From assembly GCA_965263225.1 (NCBI GenBank), contig CBDHHG010000033.1, forward strand, positions 186,001 to 250,000: a DNA stretch of 64,000 nt, in the 5' to 3' direction. This DNA is from DT-111 sp965263225. GTDB lineage: Bacteria > Bacteroidota > Bacteroidia > Chitinophagales > Saprospiraceae. The position numbers were made by a program, and so were the translations under genes. Under the pieces are notes generated by a model. That model worked only from the letters and a program-made list of their open reading frames with translations. It ran no database searches and had not been told where the DNA came from. The stretch's first letter is position 1. Each line of letters begins with the position of its first letter. This document shows positions 34,388-44,134 of the stretch, one piece after another.

Positions 34388-36658
34388 ATGTCGAATATCA
34401 TTACTCGAAGTGTATTGTTGCTATTCCTATTTGCTTTAAATATGGCAAGCCTTTCTACCCAAACACTCATCCTCTTCGAAGCTGAAGAGGGAACCTTACT
34501 AGGGTCAGCAGAGATTGCAACTTGTAGTACTGCCTCCAATAATAAAATGGTGAAGGGAATTAATACAGGGGGTACCTCCAATGCGCTTCGCTTGGAAGGA
34601 ATACAGATTCCAACAGCAGGCACCTACTTCATTACGGTAAGCTACATAGCTGTTAATGATCCAACTATCGAATATCAGGTCAATGAGAATTCGACAGTGT
34701 CCATAAATGCAACGGCCTCCGGGGCTTGGTGTTATCAAGGAGGAGGACCGGCCGATATTACGTTTGAGCAAGACTTTCAAGAAGGCGAAAGTAGTTTGCT
34801 ATTTTTCAATTCTCCCATAATCGATAAAGTCACTATTGTTTCCGATACCAGCCGCCAAGCTGCTACCTTCTATTTGAGTAGTTCCATAGGTCACGACAAT
34901 AACAACGGACTTTCCGAAGATACTCCTTGGGCCAGTCTAGCTAAAATCAATGCCTTAAACCTTATTCCAGGAGATACACTATTGCTCAAAAGGGGAGATA
35001 CATTCACCGGGCAGCTCGCTATCTACAACGAAAGTGGCAGCCCGGAAGCACCAATAGTCATTGCAACTTACGCAAGTGGAGAACGCCCCATTATCGATGG
35101 TAATGGCTTTTTGTCCTCCTTATATGTTCAAAATAGTGAATTCCTCCATCTCTCCGGCCTTGAGTTGAAGAACGACGGCGGGCCTTCACAGGCTGGAGAA
35201 CCGACGAATTTGCGCTATGGCCTTTACCTCCGCAATACCCACGCTGATGGTACAATATTAAAGCATTATAGAATCAGGGATGTGGTTTTCCAGAACATCT
35301 ACCCTACTGATCCTCTGACCGATGACGACCAGACCGGCGTTCATGCCTATGGTTTCAATACCAGTAGCTCTTGGGGCGATGAGCAGCACCCCACTCGCTT
35401 CGAGGATCTATTGATTGAAAATTGTTTGTTCACTCGGACGGGCAGACACGCCCTACGCATACTAGCTACTAATGAGCTAACTATTCGCAACAATCTGTTT
35501 GAACACGTCGGGGGCGCAGGAATGGTAATCGGCGCCAATAGTACCAACATACTAGTCCAAGAAAATATCACCAACTACACCGGTTCTCATCTAGACCCGC
35601 GCATGGCCGCCCGTGGTAGTGGAATATGGTGCTTCCGCACAAAAAATCTAGTTGTCCAGAACAACCGATTCATGCACGCCCGGGGTATCAAGGATTCCTT
35701 TGGCATGCACATCGACATCGGGAATCAAAATGTCGTTTACCAATACAATTACAGCGAGGACAATGAAGGTGGGTTTGTAGAAGTCTTGGGCGGGAATAGA
35801 AATGTTGGGTATCGGTACAACATTAGTGTTGGGGATGGTTGGCGGTCCAGGGGTACTCAACTGGGACGTATATTCTGGGTGGGCGGCTGGTCCGGGACGG
35901 TAAATGCTCCCCTGGCCTCCGATAGCGTATTTATCTACAATAATTCCGTCTTTGTCCCAGATCATATACAACCTAGCATCTGGATTGAAGCAGTCACCCA
36001 GCATACGCGCATTTACAATAACATGGTATACGCACCCAATGGTTTGGGACAGATCTACATCAAGAATGATCCTAGTTATAACGATTTTGACCATAATATT
36101 TGGTTTGGTGAAATCGATAACTTAGATGATGAGGGAGATACTTATCAAGGAACCGGTGCAATGACTTTGGATCCCCGATTAGCAGTGAGTCCTATCCTTT
36201 TGCCAGAAGATTTTATCTTACCAATGAATAGTCCAGCGATAAATAGTGGAAAATTGATTTACAATCCCAGTCAACCCAACCTGCCTTTTGAGAGTCAAGG
36301 CGGGCAAGATTACTTCGGAAACCCGATCTCCACAACAGATCAACCCAATATCGGTGCGTATGGAGGAACGGGAATTGTTTCAAATACCCAAAGGATCGCG
36401 GAGGATCGTTTCCAGGTATACCCAACGATTCTATCTGCAGGACAAAATATCATCGTTGAGCCCAAGACTAATGCTCCTTCCTCCCGTATCGAGATTCTGT
36501 TGTTCAATTCCACTGGAACCCTGCTTTCAAAGACTGCCGCAATGGGAAATCAAAAATTTGAAATTCAAACCTCCGGTGTATCATCAGGGATGTACTTTAT
36601 TTACTTCATTGGAAATGGATGGATAGAATGTAGGAAAGTACAGATCCTCGAACATTGA
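34388..36658 (+). CDS. T9SS-secreted right-handed beta-helix protein with CBM35-like domain
   Basis: This 756-residue protein has a signal peptide (about 1-26), an N-terminal CBM6/35-type beta-sandwich (about 27-155; LFEAEEGTLLGSAEIA ... LRLEGIQIPTAGTYFITVSYI), a short segment FYLSSSIGHDNNNGLSEDTPW that begins many pectate-lyase-like helices, then parallel beta-helix coils (about 195-640; repeated NNLF, NNRFMH, YNNSVF, YNNMVY turns). A T9SS C-terminal domain follows (about 672-756; RFQVYPTILSAGQNIIVEP ... SSGMYFIYFIG). This is the layout of secreted polysaccharide lyases or GH28-like enzymes, but catalytic residues cannot be fixed from sequence alone. It is a single gene divergent from the alpha/beta-hydrolase. 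Confidence 0.85.
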   Translation: MSNIITRSVLLLFLFALNMASLSTQTLILFEAEEGTLLGSAEIATCSTASNNKMVKGINTGGTSNALRLEGIQIPTAGTYFITVSYIAVNDPTIEYQVNENSTVSINATASGAWCYQGGGPADITFEQDFQEGESSLLFFNSPIIDKVTIVSDTSRQAATFYLSSSIGHDNNNGLSEDTPWASLAKINALNLIPGDTLLLKRGDTFTGQLAIYNESGSPEAPIVIATYASGERPIIDGNGFLSSLYVQNSEFLHLSGLELKNDGGPSQAGEPTNLRYGLYLRNTHADGTILKHYRIRDVVFQNIYPTDPLTDDDQTGVHAYGFNTSSSWGDEQHPTRFEDLLIENCLFTRTGRHALRILATNELTIRNNLFEHVGGAGMVIGANSTNILVQENITNYTGSHLDPRMAARGSGIWCFRTKNLVVQNNRFMHARGIKDSFGMHIDIGNQNVVYQYNYSEDNEGGFVEVLGGNRNVGYRYNISVGDGWRSRGTQLGRIFWVGGWSGTVNAPLASDSVFIYNNSVFVPDHIQPSIWIEAVTQHTRIYNNMVYAPNGLGQIYIKNDPSYNDFDHNIWFGEIDNLDDEGDTYQGTGAMTLDPRLAVSPILLPEDFILPMNSPAINSGKLIYNPSQPNLPFESQGGQDYFGNPISTTDQPNIGAYGGTGIVSNTQRIAEDRFQVYPTILSAGQNIIVEPKTNAPSSRIEILLFNSTGTLLSKTAAMGNQKFEIQTSGVSSGMYFIYFIGNGWIECRKVQILEH

Positions 36659-36963
36659 CTTATAAGGTGTAGCTTTTGCAAAGACCTGTACTTCAATAGA
36701 GTATGATGCCCATCGCCCAAGGCAATGAAAGGGTGTATCTTCTATTTGGACACCGCCAAAATCAGAATCAGGAGAACAGCAATGAGTAGGGCCAGATTGT
36801 AGATCATAGATGTCGATTCCTTGTGTGAGCATTACTAAAAGTAAGCAGCTTCTCTATCTTAGAGAGAGATTTGTACTACTTTGGTTAAAATATGGTCAGG
36901 GCTTGTTAATTTTTGTCCAGCCCACAGAAAAGAATCTCGTTCTCATCACCAACCTCAACTGCC

Positions 36964-37365
36964 ATGAACGATTGCATTTTTTGCAAGGTAGCTGCTGGAA
37001 CCGCACCTTCCTGGAAGGTCCTCGAAAACGAGCACGCCTATGCATTCCTAAATATCAATTCTGTTAGCCGCTACCATAGTTTAGTAATTCCGAAATCTCA
37101 CTATGTGAACATTTTCGATGTAGAACCACAAGCGCTCAAGGAAGTAATGGTACTTGTGCAGGAGGTATCCAATTTATATCGACTCAAACTAGGAATAGAA
37201 GATATTCAAATCATAACTAATGCTGGGGCAGCAGCTCAACAAACCGTTTTTCATTGGCATGTCCATATTGTGCCACGAAGCAAAGGAGATGACCTAGATA
37301 TCAGCTGGACCACCTACCCAGAATGGCGCAGCGATTTTGACACCATGTTGGAGTCATTGAAGTAG
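36964..37365 (+). CDS. HIT-family nucleotide-binding protein
   Basis: The ATG at 36964-36966 starts the canonical MNDCIFCKV; the longer in-frame ORF upstream adds 17 unrelated residues. The product has 133 residues. Landmarks are ENEHAYAFLNINSVSRYHSLVIPK, NAGAAAQQTVFHWHVHIVPR and the HxHxH triad HWHVHIVP at about 97-104. HIT hydrolases act on AMP-linked or dinucleotide substrates; the catalytic His is the middle one. Cytosolic housekeeping role; no operon partner is evident. Confidence 0.93.
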   Translation: MNDCIFCKVAAGTAPSWKVLENEHAYAFLNINSVSRYHSLVIPKSHYVNIFDVEPQALKEVMVLVQEVSNLYRLKLGIEDIQIITNAGAAAQQTVFHWHVHIVPRSKGDDLDISWTTYPEWRSDFDTMLESLK

Positions 37366-37625
37366 ATTTACTTACACATCCATCTTTCCAGAGTAAAAAG
37401 TGCTAACATACAAATCTACCAATCCATTGTTGAGTTAACCGTACAAGATGTCGGGCGAGGACTATATTTTTCACAAAAGACGAAAGACAAGGTACATGAT
37501 CTTATCCTCCAAATGGCAGCAAGTAGAATTACTTTTCATGGAGTCCTTATTACAAACATTGCTACAAGATGTAGATCGAAATTCGATTATTTTACATACA
37601 TTTAGTGAATAAATAAATTTCACGT

Positions 37626-37961
37626 ATGAAAGGGACGAATCTTGGAGAATTCGAAGAACTGGTTTTGTTGACGATAGCAGCCCTGACCGACAGCGCCTAC
37701 AGCGTTGCCATTTGTGATGAACTAGAGAAGCATGCCGATCGAAAAGTACGACTGGGAGTGGTACATGCGGTACTGAATCGACTAGAGACCAAAGGATATC
37801 TGAGTAGTCAATTAGGAACTCCTACAAGTGAAAGGGGGGGACGTCGTAAGCGATTCTATGAACTCACCACAGCCGGTAAAGCTGCCCTCGTCAAATCCAA
37901 GCAAATCCGCGACGGTCTATGGTCCATAATTCCAGCAACTGTTTTTAAAGGAATGATCTAA
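37626..37961 (+). CDS. PadR-family transcriptional regulator
   Basis: This 111-residue winged-helix protein reads GEFEELVLLTIAALTDSAYSVAICDELE then VRLGVVHAVLNRLETKGYLSSQ and RGGRRKRFYELTTAGKAAL, the standard PadR core. The beta-wing Arg-rich stretch is at about 70-80. Its stop overlaps the start of the permease gene by one base, the common pairing in Bacteroidota of PadR with an FtsX/MacB-type permease. Two short dyads just upstream (TCGAA-A-TTCGA at 37576-37586; GTGAA-N9-TTCAC at 37605-37623, 2 bases before the ATG) are candidate self-binding sites. Confidence 0.92.
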   Translation: MKGTNLGEFEELVLLTIAALTDSAYSVAICDELEKHADRKVRLGVVHAVLNRLETKGYLSSQLGTPTSERGGRRKRFYELTTAGKAALVKSKQIRDGLWSIIPATVFKGMI

Positions 37962-40585
37962 TGCAACAGCCTAAAACACCACAGCCACCCCAATGGGCAG
38001 ATCGGCTACTAGAATGGTACTGTAAACCAGAATTATTAGAGGATTTGCAGGGAGACCTCCATGAGTGCTTTCAACGGAACCGCCTAGCTAAAGGTTTGAG
38101 GAAGGCTCGGCTCATCTATGTAATCGATGTTGTCAAATTCATTCGACCCTACACGACTAGATCACCCGTAAAATATTCATCAATGAATCATCCGAACTTA
38201 ATCCGACATTATTTGAAAGCTGGCTTGCGTGGTCTTGCTAAAAGTAAGCTGTTTACTAGCATTAATGTGCTGGGCATGGCCATCAGTATGTCCGTCGGAC
38301 TGCTACTCATAGCCTACCTTAGTGAGCTGAGGAGCTTTGATCGCTTTCATGACAATTATTCGAGCATCTTCCGAGTGATCAGCAGCCAAACCACTGAACG
38401 CGGAATACAAGACTATGCCTCTACTTCCCCGCTTGCTGGTCAACGAATCGCAGATGGTACCCCTGGGGTAGAACAACTGGTAACTATTCAACGCTCCTTT
38501 AACCGGGATGTGGGACATCAGGGCAAGATCCTACCTCTTCGTGGTCTTTGGGCATCTGCCAACTTTTTTGATCTATTTTCCTTCGATCTCATTGCTGGCA
38601 ATGCCGCTTCTGCTTTGAAAGCTCCTTATTCTCTGGTATTGAGCCAATCCGCAGCAGAAAAGCTATTCCAGCGCACTGAAGTTGTAGGTGAGGCGGTGGT
38701 CATCGGAGATGAAGCCTATACAATTACTGCCATCGTTAAAGACCCTCCCATGAATTCCCATCTCGATTTTGAGATGCTGGGCGCGCTGAGTTCAGTGGAA
38801 CAAAGGATGTCTACTGAGCAGTTGGCAGCTTGGCAAAGTTGGACTAACATCTGGGACTCGTACGTCTACGTTCGTGTAGATAAAAATGCAAGCCCTAAGA
38901 CGGTCCAAACTAGTCTGGATCGCATTAGCGATCGCGAAAATAAGATGGACGAAAACAATAAGGTTCAGCTGAAGTTGCAACCTCTTTCAGAAGTAGTTAT
39001 CAGTCAAAACCTATCCAACCATGTAGGCTATCATGTAGATAAGGCCTTCCTTTGGTTCTTGGGGATCCTAGCACTTGTAGTTATGCTTTCCGCCTGCTTC
39101 AACCACACAAATCTATCCATTGCTCGTGCCTTGAGGCGTTCTAAGGAGGTGGGTGTTCGTAAAGTCGTGGGGGCATCAAGAGGGCAAGTCTTTACGCAAT
39201 TTCTAGTAGAAGCGGTGATTATGGCTCTATTAGCTTTGGGCTTTTCCTTCGTACTGTTCCTCTGGATCAGGCCTCACTTTTTGAACATTGAACCTGCCTT
39301 TTTTGCTCGAATTTCCCTACACCCTACTCTCAGTACCTATTTATATTTCGTAGCCTTAGCAGTCTCCATCGGCTTAGCATCTGGTTTTCTGCCCGCTCTC
39401 TTTTTCTCCAAAATCAGTCCAGCCAAAGTTATCAAGGACATTAGCAAATTACGGTTGTTCAGACATGTCAGTCTCAGAAAGGCACTCATCACCTTTCAGT
39501 ATGTGCTTTCCATTTGCTTTATGGTAGCCATTTCTTTAGTTTATCATCAATATCGTTACTTTCTGAGTTATGACCTGGGGTTCAATACGGAAAACATTCT
39601 CAACATAGAACTGCAAGGAAATAACTATCAATTGTTGAAGCGTGAATTCGAACAACTATCCGATGTAACCGATATCTCGGCCTCCAAATTGGTTCCCAGT
39701 GTCGGAGATACCTACTCCACGTCCGTTAAGCTACCTGGGGCACTCGACTCTACTTACATCCATTACAATGTCATTGATGAACAATACATCAGCTTACATG
39801 AACATGAATTAATTGCTGGGAAAAACTTTAGTCCCTTATCCAGCGAAAACCCTGAGGAGTCTACTATCATTGCCAATGAAAAAGCCCTTGCGTTCTTTGA
39901 ACTAGGTCGTCCAACCGAAGCTATTGGAAAAGAGTTAATCATCAATGGCAAGCGAATGCAAATTGTTGGGGTAGTAAAAGATTTTCATAATAGTACCTTA
40001 AGAGATCCCATCCGGCGTTTCGTTTTCCGAAGAGATCCTGAGCAGCTACAAGTGATCAATCTGAAGCTCGCTACGGCTGACTTGGGTGTTACCATGGATC
40101 GTTTGAAGGCCATTTGGGCGAAGGTTGACCCCGTACATCCCTTCCAAGCCAGCTTTTTTGATGAATCCATTGAAAATGCCTACAATGAATACACGGCCAT
40201 GATTAAGATCATTGGCTTCCTCGCTATCCTGGCCATTACCATTGCCTCCTTTGGACTATTGGGAATGGTAGTATTCACCACGGAGACACGCTTTAAGGAA
40301 ATTAGCATTCGCAAGATAATGGGTGCCACTGAAAGTGGACTGGTAATGTTATTGAGTCGTAGCTTTCTCAGTCTATTGTTGATCGCTGCGGTCATTGGGC
40401 TACCACTCACCTATTTCCTATTTGATCAATTGGTATTTTCAGAAGTAGCAGTTCGGGCTCCTATCGGCCCTTTCAATCTTCTACCGGGTGTGCTTGCGGT
40501 GATTAGCATTGCTCTGTTGGCAATTAGCTCGCAGACCATCCGGGTGGCAAAGGCCAATCCAGTGGACGCGCTCAGGAATGAATAG
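37961..40585 (+). CDS. ABC transporter permease (MacB/FtsX type) with N-terminal PadR-linked extension
   Basis: This 874-residue protein starts with a cytosolic segment (about 1-80; PPQWADRLLEWYCKPELLEDLQGDLHE) seen in permeases paired with PadR genes. Then follow a first membrane helix (about 98-122), a MacB-type periplasmic domain (about 125-355), a FtsX domain of three helices (about 360-500; ARALRRSKEVGVRKVVGASRGQVF), a second periplasmic domain (about 535-705) and a second FtsX domain (about 740-870; FKEISIRKIMGATESGLVMLLS). It lacks its own ATPase. Such permeases act with a LolD/MacB-like ATPase encoded elsewhere, in export or envelope stress. Overlap of one base with the padR gene indicates co-expression. 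Confidence 0.93.
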   Translation: MQQPKTPQPPQWADRLLEWYCKPELLEDLQGDLHECFQRNRLAKGLRKARLIYVIDVVKFIRPYTTRSPVKYSSMNHPNLIRHYLKAGLRGLAKSKLFTSINVLGMAISMSVGLLLIAYLSELRSFDRFHDNYSSIFRVISSQTTERGIQDYASTSPLAGQRIADGTPGVEQLVTIQRSFNRDVGHQGKILPLRGLWASANFFDLFSFDLIAGNAASALKAPYSLVLSQSAAEKLFQRTEVVGEAVVIGDEAYTITAIVKDPPMNSHLDFEMLGALSSVEQRMSTEQLAAWQSWTNIWDSYVYVRVDKNASPKTVQTSLDRISDRENKMDENNKVQLKLQPLSEVVISQNLSNHVGYHVDKAFLWFLGILALVVMLSACFNHTNLSIARALRRSKEVGVRKVVGASRGQVFTQFLVEAVIMALLALGFSFVLFLWIRPHFLNIEPAFFARISLHPTLSTYLYFVALAVSIGLASGFLPALFFSKISPAKVIKDISKLRLFRHVSLRKALITFQYVLSICFMVAISLVYHQYRYFLSYDLGFNTENILNIELQGNNYQLLKREFEQLSDVTDISASKLVPSVGDTYSTSVKLPGALDSTYIHYNVIDEQYISLHEHELIAGKNFSPLSSENPEESTIIANEKALAFFELGRPTEAIGKELIINGKRMQIVGVVKDFHNSTLRDPIRRFVFRRDPEQLQVINLKLATADLGVTMDRLKAIWAKVDPVHPFQASFFDESIENAYNEYTAMIKIIGFLAILAITIASFGLLGMVVFTTETRFKEISIRKIMGATESGLVMLLSRSFLSLLLIAAVIGLPLTYFLFDQLVFSEVAVRAPIGPFNLLPGVLAVISIALLAISSQTIRVAKANPVDALRNE

Positions 40586-40625
40586 ATGAGTTGGCCGTCG
40601 TTTGAAACTATGGACAGCTATCTCA

Positions 40626-41567
40626 CTATGCAATTGGCTGCTGGCTCAAATGTTCCACCACCAGCTTCGGGCTTCGATCTACCTTGAACAAGCCCCAGTG
40701 CTTCTCGGGTTCCATCGGATCGGTGGAACCTTTCCAGGGTTCGTCAAAAGCTTCAAAGACGAAAGTGGTGATCTGCTCTGCCTCCGTCCATTCCATTAGG
40801 TCTTGGAAGTAGATCTTTTGCAGCTCCTCATTCACGTTCTGTGGATTAATCCCGTGTCCATTAGACTGAGTCGTCCAACCTGCTTCGGTAATCACAACTG
40901 GCGTATCAGGATACAAGCTGGCTACGGATTCGTAGTTTTCCTTGGTATACCCGATGGCCTCATGAATGTGCTTGTATTCCCAAACGGGATAGGTATGAAT
41001 GGAAATAAAGTCCACCTCTTCAGCCAGCGGCTTGAGCTTATGAAGCCAAGGAACGTAATTCTCACAAAAGGTCACTGGCTGTTTTGCCCCTCTCTTGATG
41101 AGTTTCACGTACTCCACTACTCGACTGACCGGAACATAATGGTCAGTCCAATCGACACAAGCTTCATTACCAGCAGATAGTGAACAGATGACATTCGGAT
41201 ATTGATTGGCTAGATCAATCAATTTATTAATCTTCTGCAAATTGCTCGTTCGGTTCTTATCAAGCTGCTCTTCCGAATACACTCCACCTCCCCAGGGGCA
41301 GCCGAAGTTATTCATTTCAGCCTCAATGTAAGCCCCTAGCATGATTTGGAAATCGAGTTGCTCTTGACGGATTACTTCTAAGGTAGTCAAGGCGTGTTGA
41401 TCGCAATCATATAGCCGCAAGTACTTCCAATGGCCTTGCAAAATCAATAGATCCTCCTTAATCTGCTCATAAGTCGGATGCTCTCCTCCCGGGTGCTGCC
41501 CTTCTCGAAAGCCCGAGTAGCATATGGCTGGGGCAAAAGGAAAGGGCTGTTTATTGCTGTGAGTCAT
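40626..41567 (-). CDS. GH17-type beta-1,3-glucan hydrolase, no signal peptide
   Basis: The ATG at 41565-41567 (MTHSNKQPFPFAP) gives 313 residues. The TIM-barrel GH17 signatures are LSAGNEACVDW (acid/base Glu about 134) and VVITEAGWTTQSNG (nucleophile Glu about 226), plus the closing FVFEAFDEPWKG. No signal peptide or lipobox is present, so it should be cytosolic. It is the last gene of the nine-gene glucan operon, 150 bases after the next GH17. It shares AGYIEAEM-like and EAFDExWK blocks with the other two GH17-type proteins here. Likely role: cutting imported laminari-oligosaccharides, inferred from location and family. Confidence 0.9.
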   Translation of the reverse strand: MTHSNKQPFPFAPAICYSGFREGQHPGGEHPTYEQIKEDLLILQGHWKYLRLYDCDQHALTTLEVIRQEQLDFQIMLGAYIEAEMNNFGCPWGGGVYSEEQLDKNRTSNLQKINKLIDLANQYPNVICSLSAGNEACVDWTDHYVPVSRVVEYVKLIKRGAKQPVTFCENYVPWLHKLKPLAEEVDFISIHTYPVWEYKHIHEAIGYTKENYESVASLYPDTPVVITEAGWTTQSNGHGINPQNVNEELQKIYFQDLMEWTEAEQITTFVFEAFDEPWKGSTDPMEPEKHWGLFKVDRSPKLVVEHLSQQPIA

Positions 41568-41723
41568 GTACAAGTATCTTTCAATGAAAGAACTGATTTC
41601 ACCTTATTATACTCTTTTGAGCCCAATAAGTTTAGATCCGTTCATCGATATCCTAGTGGAAATTGGGTTGTGGAGCTATTCTTTTGCTCCACAATCCAAG
41701 CATTCAACCTTAGTACAACAGTA

Positions 41724-42608
41724 TCAGAATTTAAGTTGTTCATCTTTGTCCCAAAGTCCCCAGTAGGCACCAACGTCTCCCTCAGCTCCCACTTTCCAAG
41801 CCTCATCAAAGGAGGAGAAGTAGAACATTTCGATGTTTTCTTGTACAGACCATTGCTGCATATTCAAAAAGTAGCGCAAGGCATTAACTCTAGAAGGCTC
41901 TGCATCACCTAGAGCAGTACCCTGACTTGGCCATCCCGTTTCGGTAACGATCACTTTCTTACCTTGCCCAGCCGCCAAGGCTTGATAATACATCTGTTTG
42001 GCGTGCAGCAGGCTGTAGTCGATATGACATTCTTCCCAATAGGGATAGCAGTTAGCCAAAATCACATCACAAGCCTCGGTTATTCGAGGACGGTGGCTAA
42101 ATTCGTAGTAGGCGTCTACGTATCCTACCGGGAGATCTGGTAAAGCCTCCTTCACACGATAGATATAGCTCAGCAATTCGTCTTCTGTAGCATCATTACG
42201 ATACATGACTTCGTTACCGACCGCTGCAATGTCTATCACGCCTTGCTTCGCCAAATCAATCAGTGCAACAATTTCTTCCTCATTCTTTTCTGGATCATCT
42301 CCAATCCAAGCTCCTACAAGGGTTTTAATGCCAAATTCTTTAGCAATCTTTGGTATCAGTTCATTTCCTTCAATGCAGGAGAAAGAACGTACCCAACTGG
42401 TGTAGGGTGCAATTATCCCCATACGACGGCGGACTTGCTCATCGGTCAGAATTGAGCCTGGCTCTTGGCCTTCCACATATGCACTAAAGCACAGGCCATG
42501 CATACCATCCTCCAATACTCCCTTAAATAGAGTCTCAATTTCTGCTGCCGATTTACTGTTAAGGTCGACGCCCTTGATGTCCCATGATTTACGGTACCTA
42601 AATGACAT
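41724..42608 (-). CDS. GH17-type beta-1,3-glucan hydrolase, no signal peptide
   Basis: This 294-residue protein lacks a signal peptide (MSFRYRKSWDIKGVD). The acid/base Glu is in DIAAVGNEVMYRND (about 132), the nucleophile in KKVIVTETGWPSQGTAL (about 223), and the C-terminal MFYFSSFDEAWKVGAEG block is typical of GH17. It is the shortest of the three GH17-type proteins and the one closest to the canonical VTETGWPS motif. It lies 72 bases downstream of the symporter gene, suggesting that it acts on imported oligosaccharide in the cytosol. Confidence 0.9.
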   Translation of the reverse strand: MSFRYRKSWDIKGVDLNSKSAAEIETLFKGVLEDGMHGLCFSAYVEGQEPGSILTDEQVRRRMGIIAPYTSWVRSFSCIEGNELIPKIAKEFGIKTLVGAWIGDDPEKNEEEIVALIDLAKQGVIDIAAVGNEVMYRNDATEDELLSYIYRVKEALPDLPVGYVDAYYEFSHRPRITEACDVILANCYPYWEECHIDYSLLHAKQMYYQALAAGQGKKVIVTETGWPSQGTALGDAEPSRVNALRYFLNMQQWSVQENIEMFYFSSFDEAWKVGAEGDVGAYWGLWDKDEQLKF

Positions 42609-42680
42609 ATCAGTTTTGTTAATTCTAAGACTACAGGATTTAGTTGTATGATTACTCTTGCGGTCAGAAGAAGATGAACG

Positions 42681-44111
42681 CTAAAGCTCACCTCTCCTTT
42701 CCACCAATGTTTCTTGAATCTCACGAGCTCTATCCTCGGTCAGGTCATAACTCCACATTACCCAAATGGCTAGACCTGCGGTAAAAGCGGGTACGATGAT
42801 ATCTGCCAGACGGAGGCGTGTCAATGTTTCGACAGTTTGCAGCGTTGCATTTTGGTCAAAACCAACAATTTTCAATACCAATCCACCCATTACTAGAGCA
42901 AGCGCTTGTCCCAATTTCACCATCCACCAATAGATAGCTCCAAAAGTACCCTCTCGACGTGGCATCCCATTCTCTAATTCATCCAAATCACAAACATCAG
43001 CAGTCATACTCATCATCAATGTAAATAAACCGCCAACCCCAAAAGCGATAAATGGTAGTGGCATAAACAGTAACCAGGGGTTATCTGGGTTGAATCCCCA
43101 CCACTTCAACACATAACCAACAATGGAAATTGCTGTGGATAGAATAAAGGCTTTTCTTTTTCCCATCTTATTAGACATCCAAGATATAATGGGGATTACC
43201 AAAAAAGCCGTAGCAAATGCACTTGCAGTAGAGAACCATGCTGGCCAATTTCCGGCAGCCCCGTAATCTCCATCAAACATATAGAAAACGATGATGAAAT
43301 AACTGAAGGAAGCGACCATCTGGAAGCCGTTGAAGACTAGGAAGGTTGCGCCACATAACTTCACAAAAGGCTTATTTTTGGCTACTTGCACAATCCCTCT
43401 AAAAAGGTCCACCAGATTGGTAAATAAAGTCGCGAAGGATATTTCTTTCCTATTTTCCATTTGTGAGGCATCAATCCCTTTACAGAAGATAGCTGGCAAT
43501 ACCCCTAGGGCAATACAAACCGCGCCAACCACTACCGAGAGCTTCCGAACCCCCTCTGCTTGATTATCAAATAGATCAGGGTCAGCAATTAGTACCCAGA
43601 ACCAAGGAACGATCATCCAAGCGATTTGACCCATCGTTTGGGAAAAGGCCATCAGGCGTGTTCGCTCGTTGTAGTCCGAGGTCATTTCATACCCCAGTCC
43701 AATTAAGGGTGTGGAAAAAATCGTATTCCCGATCAAATAAACGAGTGAAAACAGCAAAAAATACCAGAAGTTATAAGACTGAGTATTGTTTTCATCTAAT
43801 TGCCACAGAATCACAAAGAATACCCCACTAAGGATAGCACCTACAAATATATAGGGGCGTCTTCGTCCATATTTGGACTTTGTGTTATCTGAAATGAAGC
43901 CCATGATCGGGTCCGTCAAGGCATCAAATATCCTGGGTAAGCCCCCCAGAAGTCCCGCCAAAAAGGGATCCATTCCAAAGGCAGTAAGCAAGAAGAACAT
44001 GAAAATACCTAGTGCCCCGGGTAGCAGGTTATTGACCAAGTGTCCGGCGCCGAAGGCAAACTTCTGCACCACTGGTACTCTATCCTTGGCTGCGGTTTTG
44101 TATTGACTCAT
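42681..44111 (-). CDS. GPH-family oligosaccharide:cation symporter of the glucan operon
   Basis: This 476-residue protein has 12 predicted membrane helices. Signatures are QKFAFGAGHLVNNLLPGALG at the N-terminus, DALTDPIMGFISDNTKSKYGRRRPYIF in loop 2-3 (key residues DPxxGxxSDxTxxxxGRRRPY), and MTADVCDLDELENGMPRREGTFGAIYWWMVKLG in loop 10-11. It belongs to the MelB/GPH branch and should carry oligosaccharides across the inner membrane. It lies 23 bases behind the GH30 gene and before two signal-less GH17 genes, so laminari-oligosaccharide import is the best guess. It is related to, but clearly distinct from, the symporter at 25697-27178. Confidence 0.92.
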   Translation of the reverse strand: MSQYKTAAKDRVPVVQKFAFGAGHLVNNLLPGALGIFMFFLLTAFGMDPFLAGLLGGLPRIFDALTDPIMGFISDNTKSKYGRRRPYIFVGAILSGVFFVILWQLDENNTQSYNFWYFLLFSLVYLIGNTIFSTPLIGLGYEMTSDYNERTRLMAFSQTMGQIAWMIVPWFWVLIADPDLFDNQAEGVRKLSVVVGAVCIALGVLPAIFCKGIDASQMENRKEISFATLFTNLVDLFRGIVQVAKNKPFVKLCGATFLVFNGFQMVASFSYFIIVFYMFDGDYGAAGNWPAWFSTASAFATAFLVIPIISWMSNKMGKRKAFILSTAISIVGYVLKWWGFNPDNPWLLFMPLPFIAFGVGGLFTLMMSMTADVCDLDELENGMPRREGTFGAIYWWMVKLGQALALVMGGLVLKIVGFDQNATLQTVETLTRLRLADIIVPAFTAGLAIWVMWSYDLTEDRAREIQETLVERRGEL

Positions 44112-44134
44112 GATAATGCGTTTTGTTGAAGGTA

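Noticed and set aside
36584..36832. 82-codon minus-strand frame after the beta-helix gene
   Set aside because: It overlaps the 3' end of a well-supported gene by 75 bases, has no recognised features, and its composition is not convincing.
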